Positions 62,299-64,000 of a stretch of 64,000 nucleotides of DNA are shown in pieces. A model generated the notes under the pieces. It saw nothing but the letters and a program-made list of their open reading frames with translations, ran no database searches and was not told where the DNA came from. Origin of the DNA: Niabella agricola (lineage in GTDB: Bacteria; Bacteroidota; Bacteroidia; Chitinophagales; Chitinophagaceae); NCBI RefSeq assembly GCF_021538615.1, contig NZ_JAJHIZ010000003.1, positions 1,612,001 through 1,676,000 of the forward strand. Reading direction: 5' to 3'. The translations under genes and the position numbers were made by a program. Within the stretch, counting starts at the first letter, position 1. Each line of letters begins with the position of its first letter.

Positions 62299-64000
62299 TC
62301 AGGCCGCCTTTCTCTGCAACCTTTTAATTTGTATCTTCAACTCTTTGATCCGCAGCTTCACATTACCCTGCCGTTTGGTGGCTTCCGCTTTTTGCTGCTC
62401 CTCAATCTCTGCCACATTTATACCAGCTTCGTCCGCCATCCTGTAGAGACAGTAGGCGTCCATAAAACGTGACGTTTTGCTATCGCTGTTTCCCGTAATT
62501 ATTGTCCGGACAAGAAAAGCAACCTGCTCATCTGTGAGGGCAGCCAGCTGATCAAAGAAATCAGCATTATTCTTTATGCCCTTCGGAAACAATACCTTTT
62601 TCGTAGCCTCGCGGTTGGTGTAATTAAGCGCGAGATAAAGCACGTAGCGCAACCCAACTGTGTCCGCAGCTGTGAGACCAGCGGTCAATGTGCCTTCGCT
62701 TATGCCCGCAGTAAAGGTTTCGTGAACTTTCGCCTGCACTCTTTCCCGGTCAATCTCCTTCTTGCGATCCTCACGGGTTTTGATCCGCTCGATCTCTCCG
62801 TTCAGCAACTCTTCGGTGATCGTTCCTTCTTTTATGGCCTCCTGTACCTGCTTTGCTGTAACCTGGGTGGCTTCACGGTGGCATTCTTCCCTGAGTTCAG
62901 GATTGAAATAAACGGGGGCTATTTCGTTGTTCTGAATCAATAGCGCTTTGGCTGTTGCTTCCAGCTTAACAAATTCCCGGTAAGCGGCAAGGTCTTCCCG
63001 GTACTCCTGTAGCGCCGCACTATACCTTTCGCGGGACAGCACCTGCCGGTCTCCTTCCTCGTAGGTATAACGCTCCCGGTTTGGCTTTTCTGGTTCTTTG
63101 GCGATTTTTACATCCCCTTTGTGGTACCGTGGTAGCTCCACCGCTTCCGGCAGCGAATCCAATAACACGGTCAAATCAGCATTCACATAGTTGCCCAGGA
63201 GGATCGCCGCAGGCTGCGCGCTTTCCAGCGCCGACCGTAAGTCACTTTCAGCACTCGCCATCCGTTTCGCCTCAAAGCAGGATGTATTGCTGCAAACGGC
63301 CTCTTTTGCCATATCGGGAAAGAGGGTCTTTAGGGTAGCCGAATTAAACGGGCACCCGGTGCAGGAACCCACATCCGGCACCAGCTTTTTATCGCGGGTA
63401 TTGAACGGCGCCTTTTTCAGGTCATACCTGTAGTGGCCGATGATGTACCGGAAGTTGCCGATGGAAAAATGCTTTTCCTCTTTCCAGTTGGCACAATGCT
63501 GTTCGAAAAAATGCTCCTGCGAATCCCTGGCAAGACTGCCTAACTCGATGGCTTCCTGTAAGGTGATCTTGTCTTCAACAAACAGCTCCTTCAGCGGGTC
63601 GATCAGTTCTGCCAGCTTTATCCGGTTATGAATAAAGGCCATCGACTTACCCAGCTTCTTTGAAATTTCTGCCAATGTCTTACCATCGTCCTGCAATTCA
63701 AAGATTGCTTCGGCTTCATTCAAGGGGTGCGGATTTTCCCTTTGCAGATTTTCCTGCAATCGGATTTCTTTGGCTACTTCGTCCGTAAGTGGGCGCACTC
63801 TTGCCGGCATCGTCTTAAGTCCGATACGCAATGCGGCCCGATACCGACGCTCGCCTACGATCAGCTCATACTTTTTTCCTCTCTGCCGGACGATGATCGG
63901 ATGCAGTATCTTTTCCTCCGACTCCGCAATCTGCTCTGCCAGTTCTTCAATCGCTTTTTCGCTGTAAAACTTGCGGTAGTTTTTTGGCGAGATCATAATT
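62299..64000 (-). CDS. ParB/RepB/Spo0J-like protein (N-terminus beyond the window)
   Basis: At least 565 residues. The ParB N-terminal domain (ISPKNYRKFYSEKAIEELAEQI, then ELIVGERRYRAAL) is followed by the KorB/HTH-type region (LAEISKKLGKSMAFIHNRI). A long C-terminal part with four Cys between about residues 217 and 241 (GSCTGCPF, VCSNTSC) and charged helices completes it. The frame is open to the window end, and ATG at 63996 is probably internal. Large ParB-like proteins of this kind are common on Bacteroidota integrative and conjugative elements, which fits the accessory character of this region. No ParA is seen in the window. Confidence 0.85.
   Translation of the reverse strand, partial: IMISPKNYRKFYSEKAIEELAEQIAESEEKILHPIIVRQRGKKYELIVGERRYRAALRIGLKTMPARVRPLTDEVAKEIRLQENLQRENPHPLNEAEAIFELQDDGKTLAEISKKLGKSMAFIHNRIKLAELIDPLKELFVEDKITLQEAIELGSLARDSQEHFFEQHCANWKEEKHFSIGNFRYIIGHYRYDLKKAPFNTRDKKLVPDVGSCTGCPFNSATLKTLFPDMAKEAVCSNTSCFEAKRMASAESDLRSALESAQPAAILLGNYVNADLTVLLDSLPEAVELPRYHKGDVKIAKEPEKPNRERYTYEEGDRQVLSRERYSAALQEYREDLAAYREFVKLEATAKALLIQNNEIAPVYFNPELREECHREATQVTAKQVQEAIKEGTITEELLNGEIERIKTREDRKKEIDRERVQAKVHETFTAGISEGTLTAGLTAADTVGLRYVLYLALNYTNREATKKVLFPKGIKNNADFFDQLAALTDEQVAFLVRTIITGNSDSKTSRFMDAYCLYRMADEAGINVAEIEEQQKAEATKRQGNVKLRIKELKIQIKRLQRKAA

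Overview
The window looks like chromosome of a Bacteroidota bacterium, most likely Chitinophagaceae. Evidence: SusC/SusD proteins, TlpA-type thioredoxins, a type IX secretion-like C-terminal tail, OstA/LptD and MCE envelope genes, promoter motifs of the TTTG-N20-TAnnTTTG type, and weak Shine-Dalgarno use. The genus call is inference from family content only.

Region 1 (1-25.5 kb) reads as ordinary core chromosome. It holds the 5' part of an MntR/DtxR regulator with a nearby TTAGG/CCTAA operator, a class D beta-lactamase, an MBL hydrolase, CsaA, and an M20 amidohydrolase. An SRPBCC gene and a macrodomain gene here are both frameshifted. The tryptophan pathway is complete but split into two minus-strand blocks, trpE-G-D-C-F (25.3-20.5 kb) and trpB-A (8.6-6.5 kb). 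Between them lie envelope genes: OstA-like, MlaD/MCE and amidase, divergent from LptD, then PlsC, a VWA lipoprotein and an OmpA protein. Upstream of trpE is a 19-residue leader peptide with three consecutive Trp codons, followed by an intrinsic terminator: a trp attenuator.

Region 2 (25.6-42.5 kb) starts at a tRNA-Arg(TCT) followed by a tyrosine recombinase, so it is probably an integrated element. Its centrepiece is a tightly spaced minus-strand run: imuA-imuB-dnaE2 (SOS mutasome), then an MBL-fold protein, then a 1660-residue protein joining a trypsin-like protease to a P-loop (STAND-like) NTPase and a long C-terminal region. The last two resemble AVAST-type antiphage systems. A divergent LexA-like (HTH plus S24) regulator and two 15-bp palindromes sit at the head of this run, so the defence pair may be damage-inducible. 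Next come a 563-residue protein with a PD-(D/E)XK-like site and a small partner.

Region 3 (42.6-64 kb) is accessory. It carries two AraC regulators, a TlpA-SusC-SusD-lipoprotein cluster, and a DUF6520-like small exported protein. It also has an HTH protein paired with a Cys-His-Asp (transglutaminase-like) protein, an unknown protein with a 49-residue membrane protein upstream, and an AAA ATPase translationally coupled to a PD-(D/E)XK-like protein. The rest is a lipoprotein, an M43 metalloprotease with a T9SS-like tail, a lipoprotein gene broken by an in-frame TAG, a SUKH protein and a ParB-like protein cut by the window end. No second attachment site was identified, so the limits of the element are unknown.
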